From contig NZ_CM000745.1 of NCBI RefSeq assembly GCF_000161455.1, forward strand, positions 5,476,827-5,501,929: a DNA stretch of 25,103 nucleotides, given 5' to 3'. This stretch comes from Bacillus pseudomycoides DSM 12442. GTDB taxonomy: Bacteria > Bacillota > Bacilli > Bacillales > Bacillaceae_G. Below are positions 16,553 through 23,952 of this stretch, piece by piece. The notes below the pieces were generated by a model. That model searched no databases. It saw nothing but the letters and a program-made list of their open reading frames with translations, and was not told where the DNA came from. A program made the translations under genes and the position numbers. Numbering within the stretch: position 1 is the first letter of the stretch; each line of letters begins with the position of its first letter.

Positions 16553-16631
16553 CTCTACATTAGTATGATAAAATTACACAATCTTCACCAAATATTTACA
16601 TAAAATTCATGAAACATCTCTATAATAGAAT

Positions 16632-16853
16632 TTGTAAACAGTATTCTGTTCATTCCTCATGGGGAATAATAGTATCATTTTTGTAACAATTTTCCTGACG
16701 TTACCGGGAAGTAACATCCATTGTCTTAGTAAAGCCGTTTGGTTTACTGGTCACCTTTCTAAGCTATACCAAGACAATATCCCTATGAAACAAGCTACCC
16801 TCCTTATGCAACATTGTTACAAGCAACGTTCTATATGAATGTTGCTTTTTTTA
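16632..16853 (+). ncRNA. candidate small RNA (about 220 nt)
   Basis: A free-standing transcript is suggested by TATAAT at 16621-16626 (TTTACA 20 bases upstream, a long spacing) and a strong terminator at 16822-16853. No ORF with a ribosome binding site lies inside. Stems: GTTAC/GTAAC (16700-16715); a perfect ATTGTCTT/AAGACAAT (16720-16727, 16771-16778) enclosing AGTAAA/TTTACT. An unpaired ACCCTCCTTA (16797-16806) is complementary to ribosome binding sites, as in trans-acting Firmicute sRNAs. dat has its own promoter further on. I cannot match it to a named RNA. Confidence 0.5.
16822..16853 (+). terminator. terminator of the candidate sRNA
   Basis: AGCAACGTTC / GAATGTTGCT with a TATAT loop (10 bp, one G-T pair), followed by eight T. 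Confidence 0.85.
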
Positions 16854-16883
16854 TTTCTAAAAAGCAGGATTCTCATTTCTCAT

Positions 16884-16911
16884 TTGCGAATTTGTATATG
16901 CGAAATACAAT
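16884..16911 (+). promoter_or_regulatory. candidate promoter of dat
   Basis: TTGCGA, 16 bases, TACAAT, downstream of the sRNA terminator. Confidence 0.5.
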
Positions 16912-16979
16912 AAATTGGCGTTTCCATACGGGCTCTCACCACTCATCATTAAAACAATTAAGAAAGGATGGGAAGTAAA

Positions 16980-17852
16980 ATGGCATACGAAAGATTTGTA
17001 TTATGGAATGACACAATTATTGATACAAATAACAAACAACCGTACATACAATTAGAAGAACGTGGTTTACAATTTGGAGATGGTGTCTATGAAGTAATTC
17101 GTATTTATAAAGGAAACATCCACTTATTAGATCCACATTTAACTCGGTTATACCGTTCAATGGATGAAATAGAACTAACACTACCTTTCTCTAAAGCAGA
17201 ACTCATTACACTACTTTACAAATTACTCGAAAATAATAACTTCCAAGAAGATGGTACCATCTACCTGCAAGTTTCTCGAGGAGTACAGCATCGTGCGCAC
17301 GCATTCTCTTTTGATGTAACCCCAACGATTTATGCTTATATCTCAAAAAAAGAACGACCCGCTTTATGGATTGAATACGGAATACGTGCCATATCAGAAC
17401 CTGATACACGTTGGCTCCGCTGTGATATTAAATCCTTAAATTTATTGCCAAATGTATTGGCTGCCACAAAAGCAGAACGCAAAGGATGTAAAGAAGCCCT
17501 TCTCGTTCGTAACGGAATAGTTACAGAGGGTAGTCACTCGAACTTTTTTCTTGTAAAAAACGGGATCCTTTATACCCACCCTGCTAATCACCTAATCCTA
17601 AACGGGATTATTCGTCAATATATTCTTTCCTTAGCCCATAAACTACAGATTCCTGTTCAAGAAGAATTATTCAGTATTCGTGATGTCTATAACGCTGACG
17701 AGTGCTTTTTTACAGGAACAACTGTAGAAGTGCTGCCTATGACACATCTTGATGGAACTGCCATCCAAAATGGTCAAGTTGGGCCAATCACCAAACTACT
17801 ACAAAAAACATTTGTCCAAAGTTTTTCAACTTCTAATATCTCATTACCTTAA
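16980..17852 (+). CDS. dat: D-amino acid aminotransferase
   Basis: 290-residue fold-type IV PLP enzyme that interconverts D-alanine, D-glutamate and their keto acids, supplying D-amino acids for peptidoglycan. QFGDGVYEVIR (31-41) is the family N-terminal motif. RGVQHRAH (100-107) holds the carboxylate-binding Arg/His pair of D-amino acid transaminases. The PLP lysine is Lys151 (DIKSLNLLPNVLA), Glu183 lies in VTEGSHSNFF, and GTTVEV is at 246-251. An ATG at 16968 would add four residues but lacks a ribosome binding site; AAGGA 11 bases before 16980 supports the later start, which also matches the usual MAYxxxVLWND beginning. Single gene with its own promoter and terminator. Confidence 0.93.
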   Translation: MAYERFVLWNDTIIDTNNKQPYIQLEERGLQFGDGVYEVIRIYKGNIHLLDPHLTRLYRSMDEIELTLPFSKAELITLLYKLLENNNFQEDGTIYLQVSRGVQHRAHAFSFDVTPTIYAYISKKERPALWIEYGIRAISEPDTRWLRCDIKSLNLLPNVLAATKAERKGCKEALLVRNGIVTEGSHSNFFLVKNGILYTHPANHLILNGIIRQYILSLAHKLQIPVQEELFSIRDVYNADECFFTGTTVEVLPMTHLDGTAIQNGQVGPITKLLQKTFVQSFSTSNISLP

Positions 17853-17902
17853 ACACGAACATTTTAAATTTCGCAATAAAACAATGTATGTATTTTCGTT
17901 CA

Positions 17903-17937
17903 AAATCAAGGTGGAGCATGCACCTTGATTTTTTTTC
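17903..17937 (+). terminator. terminator of dat
   Basis: ATCAAGGTG / CACCTTGAT with a 7-base loop, then a long T run. Confidence 0.85.
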
Positions 17938-17974
17938 GTAATATTTTTGACATATTCAGATTCCCGCATAAGCC

Positions 17975-18003
17975 TTGACAGTAATCGACATGCCTTTTAG
18001 AAT
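17975..18003 (+). promoter_or_regulatory. sigma-A promoter of the P60 gene
   Basis: Perfect TTGACA (17975-17980), 17 bases, TAGAAT (17998-18003); start near 18010 with a leader of about 50 bases. Confidence 0.7.
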
Positions 18004-18062
18004 TTTTAACAGTTGGTAAATATTTCATCACTACATTACAGACAGAAAGGAATCGACAAAAC

Positions 18063-19775
18063 ATGAAAAAATATCTTGCCGGTCTTGCGGCAGTGTCTGT
18101 AGCAGGAGGAGCAGCCCCGACATTAGATAGCGTTCAAGCTGCCCCTGAAAATACACAAAAGCCTGCTACACAAACTGTTCAAGCTGCACCACAAAACAAT
18201 TCAAACTACACAGTTACTGCTGACGTATTACACGTTCGTTCAGGAGCTAGCACTTCTCACGACATCATCTCTCGCGTATATGAGGGTCAAACATTAAACG
18301 TAATCGGTGAAGAAAACGGTTGGGTTAAAATTAACCATAATGGTAAAACTGGTTACGTTAGTGGACAATTCGTATCAAAAAATGGTACAACACCAAACGT
18401 AAGCACAGGTGGCAAAAACAAAGTTACTGCTGATGTATTGCGTGTTCGCACAAGCCCAAATACTTCTAGTTCCATTATGGGACGTGTATATGAAGGACAA
18501 ACATTGCAAGTTATTAGCATAGAAAACGGATGGGTTAAAATTAACCATAACGGCAAAACTGGTTACGTTAGTGGACAATTCATATCTGGCATTTCTTCAA
18601 ACGCTGGTTCTTCAAATAACAACAATGTTCAAGCAGCAAGCGGAAACTATACAGTAAATGTATCTTCTCTTCGCGTCCGTACAGGCCCTAGCGCTTCTCA
18701 TACAGTTTTAGGATCTGTTCATAAAGGACAAGTTGTACAAGTTGTTGGCGAAGTTCAAGATTGGTTCAAAATTAACTATGCTGGACAAACTGCTTACCTT
18801 AGCAAGGACTACGTAACAAAAGGTGGTTCTAGTAACGATGTTGTCCAAGGTAATGATCAACAACAAGAAATCAATAATAATGTAACTGTTCAAACTGGCG
18901 GTACTTATGTTGTTAATACAACATCATTACGTGTTCGTACAGGCCCAGCTACATACCACGGTGTACTTGGTGGCGTATTAAACGGTCAAACATTAAATGT
19001 AACTGGTGTAGAAAATGGTTGGTACAAAATTAATCATCACGGTAAAACTGGCTATGTAAGTAGCGAATTTGTGAAATTTGTTAAAGGTGGCACAACGACA
19101 CCGGAACAACCAAACCAGCCTGAGCAACCACAAACATCTGTTGGTGAATACTACATTAATGCGGCAGCATTAAATGTACGTAGCGGCGAAGGTACAAATT
19201 ACAGCGTAATCGGTGCTCTTCCACAAGGTCAAAAAGTACAAGTTATTTCTGAACATTATGGATGGAGTAAAATTAACTACAACGGTCGCACTGGCTATGT
19301 AGGAACTCGTTTCCTATCTAAAACACCAGTCGGTGGCGCTGTAGACAATAAACCTAACAACAGTAACAATAACAACAACCAAAATAATAATAATAACGCA
19401 GGCAACACAAGTGGTAATACATCATCTATTCTTGCATATGCAAAATCAATGCAAGGTGTACCATATGTATGGGGTGGCACTTCTGCTAATGGTGTTGACT
19501 GCAGTGGTTACATTTTCCACGTATTTAACAAATTCGGTCACAACATTAGCCGTCAAACTGTAGCAGGATATTGGAGCAGTCTACCAAAAACTTCAAATCC
19601 ACAACCAGGCGATTTAATCTATTTCCAAAACACTTATAAGCCAGGTCCTTCTCATATGGGTATCTACCTTGGCGGCGGATCATTTATTCAAGCTGGTGAC
19701 AACGGAGTTAAAATTGTTTCAATGAATAACTCTTACTGGAGCAGCCACTTCTTAGGATATACAAAAGCACCTTAA
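18063..19775 (+). CDS. secreted NlpC/P60 peptidoglycan hydrolase with five SH3b domains
   Basis: 570 residues. A signal peptide (1 to about 26, cut near SVQA-A) is followed by five bacterial SH3 domains (about 48-106, 119-174, 195-252, 281-337 and 362-419), each with LxVRxGxxTxxxxxG and the W.KI..GKTGYV core. Then come an Asn-rich linker (431-446) and a C-terminal NlpC/P60 domain (about 453-570). Cys480 (GVDCSGY) and His531 (SHMGIY) are the catalytic pair; the third polar position is Gln543 (FIQAG) where His is common. The SH3b domains should hold it to the wall while the P60 domain cuts peptide stems (gamma-D-Glu/diamino acid bond in most relatives). Domains 1 and 2 share a nearly identical 20-residue block, pointing to recent duplication. 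The architecture resembles the EntFM/CwpFM family. Confidence 0.88.
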   Translation: MKKYLAGLAAVSVAGGAAPTLDSVQAAPENTQKPATQTVQAAPQNNSNYTVTADVLHVRSGASTSHDIISRVYEGQTLNVIGEENGWVKINHNGKTGYVSGQFVSKNGTTPNVSTGGKNKVTADVLRVRTSPNTSSSIMGRVYEGQTLQVISIENGWVKINHNGKTGYVSGQFISGISSNAGSSNNNNVQAASGNYTVNVSSLRVRTGPSASHTVLGSVHKGQVVQVVGEVQDWFKINYAGQTAYLSKDYVTKGGSSNDVVQGNDQQQEINNNVTVQTGGTYVVNTTSLRVRTGPATYHGVLGGVLNGQTLNVTGVENGWYKINHHGKTGYVSSEFVKFVKGGTTTPEQPNQPEQPQTSVGEYYINAAALNVRSGEGTNYSVIGALPQGQKVQVISEHYGWSKINYNGRTGYVGTRFLSKTPVGGAVDNKPNNSNNNNNQNNNNNAGNTSGNTSSILAYAKSMQGVPYVWGGTSANGVDCSGYIFHVFNKFGHNISRQTVAGYWSSLPKTSNPQPGDLIYFQNTYKPGPSHMGIYLGGGSFIQAGDNGVKIVSMNNSYWSSHFLGYTKAP

Positions 19776-19786
19776 GTCATAGTTTC

Positions 19787-19819
19787 AGAGTCTTCTAGAT
19801 TACTAGAAGACTCTTTTTA
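19787..19819 (+). terminator. terminator of the P60 gene
   Basis: Perfect 12-bp stem AGAGTCTTCTAG / CTAGAAGACTCT, loop ATTA, then TTTTTAT. bcr1 begins directly after the T run. Confidence 0.9.
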
Positions 19820-19820
19820 T

Positions 19821-19977
19821 ATAAAGTGAAACTTTAATCAGTGGGGGTTTTCTTCATCCCCCACTGATTATTAGCTGAACCAATCGGGCTTTTACGGGCA
19901 GTTGACCTCCCACCTAACCTCTTTGCTTTCGCCGAATTTTGAGGTGGGAGTATTACTGCCCGTTAATGCGGGATAAA
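19821..19977 (+). repeat. complete bcr1-like element
   Basis: 157 bases flanked by direct ATAAA copies (19821-19825 and 19973-19977; TTTAT on the other strand). Contains AATCAGTGGGGG/CCCCCACTGATT, CCAATCGGG, and an inner CTCCCACCTAA...GAGGTGGGAG stem enclosed by CGGGCAGT/ACTGCCCG. Size, ends and the TTTAT duplication agree with what is known of bcr1, a mobile-like repeat specific to the B. cereus group. Confidence 0.85.
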
Positions 19978-19986
19978 TCCTTTTTG

Positions 19987-20134
19987 ATTTTTCACATATA
20001 AGTCGCTGCTACGAAGAACAAAAGGTGACCTGCTCTCTTTTTCTCCTTTTGTTTTCAATTCGGCATGGGGCGAGAAAAGGCCCTGACCGCTTCTATCCAT
20101 GGTCGGATGCTCTCTCCCTACCTATAAAAGAAAA
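19987..20134 (+). repeat. intergenic repeat family R, copy D
   Basis: Starts 10 bases after bcr1: TTTTTCACATATAAGTCGCT, ACAAAAGG, GACCTGCTCTC, CCTTTTGTTTTCAATTCGGC, CCCTGACCGCTTCTAT, then CATGGTCGGATGCTCTCTCC. Here GACC faces GGTC instead of CTGA/TCAG, so the hairpin is kept by different pairing. The rest of the gap to 20380 holds nothing else I recognise. Confidence 0.85.
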
Positions 20135-20379
20135 GTCTTTATCATATTTTCAATTCATATTGCTACAAATATGTTTCTCTCCTCTTATTTCATACACTGT
20201 ATTCTATAAAAACAGCTCATAACGTTATAATAATGAATATATTCCCCTAAAATAACATAACCTAACCTCTATAAGATTGATATGTGTTTTCTTAAATAAT
20301 TTTCTTTCTATTTAAACTTTTCAATAGACGTTTGACCTCTGATGTCCGGTATGATACGTTACTTAAGATGTTATTTTCG

Positions 20380-20407
20380 TTGAGTATAGACATCTGTTAT
20401 GTATACT
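20380..20407 (+). promoter_or_regulatory. promoter with overlapping inverted repeat, nupC
   Basis: TTGAGT (20380-20385), 16 bases, TATACT (20402-20407). An imperfect inverted repeat GTATA.ACAT / ATGTATAC (20384-20406) covers the spacer and -10, so it may be an operator. Confidence 0.55.
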
Positions 20408-20438
20408 TTTTTACTATGAGAGAGGAGATTTATACTGC

Positions 20439-21650
20439 ATGAATGTTTTATGGGGAATTGGCGGCGTGATTGGAATTTTAGCAGTTGCTTTTCTACTATC
20501 TTCCAACCGCAAAGCTATTAATTGGCGCACAATTTTAATTGCGCTAGCATTACAAATTACGTTTTCTTTCATCGTGTTACGATGGGATGCCGGAAAAGCT
20601 GGCTTAAAAGTTGCTTCTGACGGCGTTCAAGGCTTAATCAATTTTTCTTATGAGGGAATTAAATTCGTCGCTGGTAACTTATTAGATAAAGATGGTCCTT
20701 GGGGATTCATTTTTGTCATTCAAGCACTACTTCCAATTGTATTTATTAGTTCATTAGTAGCAATTTTATATTATTTGGGTATTATGCAATGGTTCGTTAG
20801 TATCGTTGGTGGTGCATTAAGCAAACTTCTTGGCACTTCTAAAGCAGAAAGTTTAAATGCAGTAACAACTGTTTTCTTAGGACAAACAGAAGCACCAATT
20901 TTAATTAAACCGTACTTAACTCGTCTAACAAACAGTGAATTCTTCACAATTATGGTAAGCGGTATGACGGCCGTTGCAGGATCAGTTCTTGTTGGTTATG
21001 CAGCAATGGGAATTCCGCTAGAGCACTTATTAGCAGCAGCAATTATGGCAGCACCATCAAGCTTATTAATTGCAAAACTAATTATGCCAGAAACAGAAAA
21101 ACCGGATAACAATGTACAACTTTCTACAGAGCGTGAAGATGCTAACGTTATCGATGCAGCAGCACGCGGTGCATCTGAAGGTATGCAGCTTGTTATTAAC
21201 GTTGCAGCAATGTTAATGGCGTTCATCGCATTAATCGCTGTATTAAACGGCCTATTAGGATGGGTTGGATCTTGGTTCCATATTAAACTTAGCCTTGATT
21301 TAATCTTTGGATATATTCTATCTCCATTTGCTATCCTAATCGGTGTTTCACCAAACGAAGCTGTACAAGCAGCTAGCTTTATCGGACAAAAACTTGCAAT
21401 CAACGAATTCGTTGCATATGCAAACTTAGGTCCACACATGTCAGAGCTGTCTGATAAAACAAATATGATCTTAACATTTGCAATCTGTGGCTTTGCAAAC
21501 TTCTCTTCTATCGCAATTCAATTAGGTGTAACAGGGACACTTGCTCCTTCTCGCCGTAAACAAATTGCACAGTTAGGGATTAAAGCAGTAATCGCTGGTA
21601 CACTAGCGAACTTCTTAAATGCAGCAGTTGCAGGTATGATGTTCTTATAA
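20439..21650 (+). CDS. nupC: nucleoside permease, concentrative (CNT) family
   Basis: 403-residue transporter with about nine or ten membrane helices that imports nucleosides with a proton or sodium ion. The family motif GQTEAP is at 148-153 within LNAVTTVFLGQTEAPILIKPYL; the C-terminal AICGFANFSSIAIQLG is also typical. GAGAGGAGA lies about 11 bases before the ATG. Monocistronic: own promoter at 20380 and terminator at 21660. No nucleoside phosphorylase or deoxyribose genes are adjacent. The group has several NupC paralogues, so substrate preference is open. Confidence 0.9.
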   Translation: MNVLWGIGGVIGILAVAFLLSSNRKAINWRTILIALALQITFSFIVLRWDAGKAGLKVASDGVQGLINFSYEGIKFVAGNLLDKDGPWGFIFVIQALLPIVFISSLVAILYYLGIMQWFVSIVGGALSKLLGTSKAESLNAVTTVFLGQTEAPILIKPYLTRLTNSEFFTIMVSGMTAVAGSVLVGYAAMGIPLEHLLAAAIMAAPSSLLIAKLIMPETEKPDNNVQLSTEREDANVIDAAARGASEGMQLVINVAAMLMAFIALIAVLNGLLGWVGSWFHIKLSLDLIFGYILSPFAILIGVSPNEAVQAASFIGQKLAINEFVAYANLGPHMSELSDKTNMILTFAICGFANFSSIAIQLGVTGTLAPSRRKQIAQLGIKAVIAGTLANFLNAAVAGMMFL

Positions 21651-21659
21651 TAAAAATCG

Positions 21660-21692
21660 AGCTGATCCGAATTTTCGGGTCAGCTTTTTTTT
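21660..21692 (+). terminator. terminator of nupC
   Basis: AGCTGATCCGA / TCGGGTCAGCT (one G-T pair), loop ATTT, then eight T. Confidence 0.85.
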
Positions 21693-21842
21693 ATGAATGT
21701 ATTTCGCATACGCCCAGCTCTTTACGTACCTATTTATCAGAAGCCTCTTCCTATACTTACGCGCTAAAAATAAAAAACAAATTATCGGATGTGACAAGAC
21801 AGTCAGGTTTAAAAAGTAAAAGTGGCAGCGGCTCGTTCAAAA

Positions 21843-21862
21843 TTAAACAAACGTTTGATTAA
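21843..21862. promoter_or_regulatory. palindromic motif M, copy 3
   Basis: The same TTAAACAAACGTTTGATTAA as at 12637 and 12693 (core 21848-21857). It lies just beyond the terminator of the small-protein unit, the same relation copy 2 has to the DUF2227 terminator. Confidence 0.5.
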
Positions 21863-21903
21863 AAAAATAAGCACAGAGCGCCGTATGCTCTGTGCTTATT
21901 TTT
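21863..21903 (-). terminator. terminator of the small-protein unit
   Basis: Perfect 15-bp stem AAATAAGCACAGAGC / GCTCTGTGCTTATTT with T runs on both sides; on - the run is seven T. It can also back up nupC termination. Confidence 0.85.
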
Positions 21904-21985
21904 ACTTTAAATCTATATATCGGACAATACCCCTTAGTCGAAAGTAATTTTCACGTCCATCCCCCAACGAACGATCTACTTTCAT
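21902..21985 (-). CDS. possible small protein, 27 aa
   Basis: Short ORF starting MKVDRSLGDGRENYF and ending RYIDLK, with its stop touching the terminator stem. Codon use is normal, but there is no ribosome binding site. It lies 21 bases after the 44-codon ORF in the same transcript. It may be coding or simply 3' UTR. Confidence 0.3.
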   Translation of the reverse strand: MKVDRSLGDGRENYFRLRGIVRYIDLK

Positions 21986-22006
21986 TTATATACGAAAAAG
22001 TGACTG

Positions 22007-22141
22007 CTATTTTTGTAAAACCAATTGCTTCTCTTGCTGTTCTTTAGACACTTCAGTCTTTGGTTCCGTGTTTTCTTGGACACTACGATGTGCCACACGT
22101 TTCAAACAAATATGCTTCCACTTTCTTTCGTAACGCTTCAT
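22007..22141 (-). CDS. small basic protein, 44 aa
   Basis: 44 residues: a basic N-terminal half (MKRYERKWKHICLKRVAHRS) and a Glu/Lys/Gln-rich tail ending QLVLQK. Probably soluble, no signal peptide, family unknown. Support as a gene: extended -10 promoter at 22201-22229, GGGGG about 13 bases before the ATG (long spacing), a cre-like site in the leader, and a perfect terminator at 21863. It lies in what looks like a 700-base gap between nupC and opuD. Confidence 0.5.
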   Translation of the reverse strand: MKRYERKWKHICLKRVAHRSVQENTEPKTEVSKEQQEKQLVLQK

Positions 22142-22180
22142 TATTCTAGTTGTCCCCCTTGAATACGCTTAAAAACCATT

Positions 22181-22194
22181 TGAAATCGCTTACA
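22181..22194 (-). promoter_or_regulatory. cre-like site in the small-protein leader
   Basis: On -, TGTAAGCGATTTCA matches the cre consensus with one mismatch. It lies at about +1 to +14 of the predicted transcript, a position suited to CcpA blocking. Confidence 0.45.
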
Positions 22195-22200
22195 GGAAAT

Positions 22201-22229
22201 AATATAGCACATATACGCAAAAGTGACAA
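22201..22229 (-). promoter_or_regulatory. extended -10 promoter of the small-protein unit
   Basis: On -, TTGTCA (22224-22229), 17 bases, TGC-TATATT (-10 at 22201-22206). A further TTGACA-like site lies upstream. The region 22230-22350 has several scattered CGACA/TGTCG words but no gene. Confidence 0.6.
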
Positions 22230-22356
22230 CACATTTCCGACAAATTTTTGTCAAAAATATGGATTACTTTTGACAATATATCGGCGGTTCGACACAACTT
22301 ATCGACCATTCGACGACCTGCGACAACTGCTAATCAATAGGAATTCGCACAACCTA

Positions 22357-22388
22357 TCAAAAAAGAGCTGATTCAAAATCAGCTCTTT
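22357..22388 (-). terminator. terminator of the BCCT transporter gene
   Basis: On -, AAAGAGCTGATT / AATCAGCTCTTT with a 3-base loop and TTTTTTGATAGG, 7 bases after the stop. Confidence 0.85.
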
Positions 22389-22395
22389 CCTTCTA

Positions 22396-23910
22396 TTATT
22401 TATGGTGATGACGAACTTCCTTCTGTAATTCTTTAAATAGGGAAGCAGCCATAAAGAAGATAACAAATACAAACGGGAATGCTGCGATAATCGAAGCAGT
22501 TTGCAATGCCTCTAATCCACCTACATATAATAAAATCGCTGCCAATGCTGCTTGAACAAGACCCCAAACCAGTTTAATACGATTTGGTGGATTTAAACTA
22601 CCATTTGTCGTTAACATACCAAGAACAAATGTCGCAGAGTCTGCTGAAGTAATAAAGAATGTTGAAATCAGTAAAATCGCAAGAACAGATAAAACTGGTC
22701 CTATGCTGCCCATATGATCTAACATAGCGAATAATCCAATTTCTGTGCCCATCTCTTTAATTTGTCCATAAATATTTGCTCCATCAAACATCTCCATGTG
22801 AATACCTGTTCCTCCAAATACAGAGAACCAAAGCGCACCAATAATTGTTGGAACGAGCAACACACCAATAACAAACTCACGAATCGTACGTCCACGTGAA
22901 ATACGGGCAATGAATGTACCAACGAATGGGGACCATGCAATCCACCATGCCCAGTAAAATATCGTCCATGATTGAATCCATTGGTTACCACCCTCATTTA
23001 ATGGGCTTAAACGGAAGCTCATACTTGGCAACTCTTGAATGTACGAACCGATTGTAGAAGTAAAGTAATTCATAATAAAGTTCGTTGGACCTGCAAATAA
23101 TAAGATTGCCATAAGTGCAAAGGCTAAAATAATATTTATATTACTTAAATATTTAATCCCTTTATCTAATCCTGTTTGTGCAGATAACATATATAGGACC
23201 GTTACTACCCCAATAATAACTAACTGCGTTGTTAATGAGTTTGGAATAGATGTTAAGTAACTAACGCCACCTGCAATTTGTTTTGCTCCAAGTCCTAATG
23301 AAGTTGCAACACCGAATACTGTCGCAAATACAGCTAACACGTCAAACGTATGTGCGATCCGTCCGTGCTCACCACTCTTAAATAAAGAACCAACTGTTGC
23401 ACTAATTGTACTTGGTTTCCCTTTTCGGAACGTAAAATAAGCAATACAAAGTGCTACAAGTGCATACAGACCCCATGGATGTAATCCCCAATGGAAGAAT
23501 GAAAAACGAAGTGCAAGACGTGCACTCTCTTCTGTTGCACTCTCTCCAAATGGCGGTGTGTATAAATGATTTAATGGTTCCGCAACTCCCCAGAAAATCA
23601 AACCGATTCCCATGCCGGCACTAAAGAGCATAGCGAACCAGGTCATATAACTATAATCAGGCTTATCATCATCTTTCCCTAAACGGATCGAACCATATTT
23701 TGAAAAGATTAAAAAGATAGCTAAACCTAAGAAAACAGAAACAGAAATGATATAGAACCAACCAAATTTACTAACTAATGCAGTTTGAATTGCAGTAGTC
23801 ACATTTCCTAAATTACCTTTTCCGATTATAGATTCGGGAATAATCCCCCAAATTGTAAATGCAATACATAATGTTAATGAGACAATAAATGTTTTTGTCA
23901 GTTTCCTCAT
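22396..23910 (-). CDS. opuD: BCCT-family osmolyte (glycine betaine) transporter
   Basis: 504-residue, 12-helix betaine/choline/carnitine transporter. Family marks are GMGIGLIFWGVAEP (99-112), the tryptophan-rich AWWIAWSPFVG (321-331) followed by RGRTIRE (339-345), and ITSADSATFVLGML. These proteins import betaine-type osmolytes with sodium for protection against salt stress. The C-terminal tail is short (ELQKEVRHHHK), unlike osmosensing BetP with its long extension. GGGGG lies six bases before the ATG. The leader holds a three-stem structure. Several BCCT paralogues exist in this group, so the opuD name and the exact substrate (betaine, choline, carnitine) are by family only. Confidence 0.85.
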   Translation of the reverse strand: MRKLTKTFIVSLTLCIAFTIWGIIPESIIGKGNLGNVTTAIQTALVSKFGWFYIISVSVFLGLAIFLIFSKYGSIRLGKDDDKPDYSYMTWFAMLFSAGMGIGLIFWGVAEPLNHLYTPPFGESATEESARLALRFSFFHWGLHPWGLYALVALCIAYFTFRKGKPSTISATVGSLFKSGEHGRIAHTFDVLAVFATVFGVATSLGLGAKQIAGGVSYLTSIPNSLTTQLVIIGVVTVLYMLSAQTGLDKGIKYLSNINIILAFALMAILLFAGPTNFIMNYFTSTIGSYIQELPSMSFRLSPLNEGGNQWIQSWTIFYWAWWIAWSPFVGTFIARISRGRTIREFVIGVLLVPTIIGALWFSVFGGTGIHMEMFDGANIYGQIKEMGTEIGLFAMLDHMGSIGPVLSVLAILLISTFFITSADSATFVLGMLTTNGSLNPPNRIKLVWGLVQAALAAILLYVGGLEALQTASIIAAFPFVFVIFFMAASLFKELQKEVRHHHK

Positions 23911-23952
23911 AAAATCCCCCTTTTGTAGGTTTCTTTTTTTCGTAAAATGACT

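Noticed and set aside
16632..16853. T-box or known riboswitch controlling dat
   Set aside because: No T-box (GGTGGNACC) or AGTA-box and no match to known riboswitch cores; dat has its own promoter after the terminator, so an independent sRNA fits better.
20025..20222. 65-codon ORF on + after bcr1
   Set aside because: Runs through repeat copy D with an atypical composition and no ribosome binding site.
22150..22371. 73-codon ORF on + between nupC and opuD
   Set aside because: Starts at TTG without a ribosome binding site and is antisense to a convincing promoter and leader on -.
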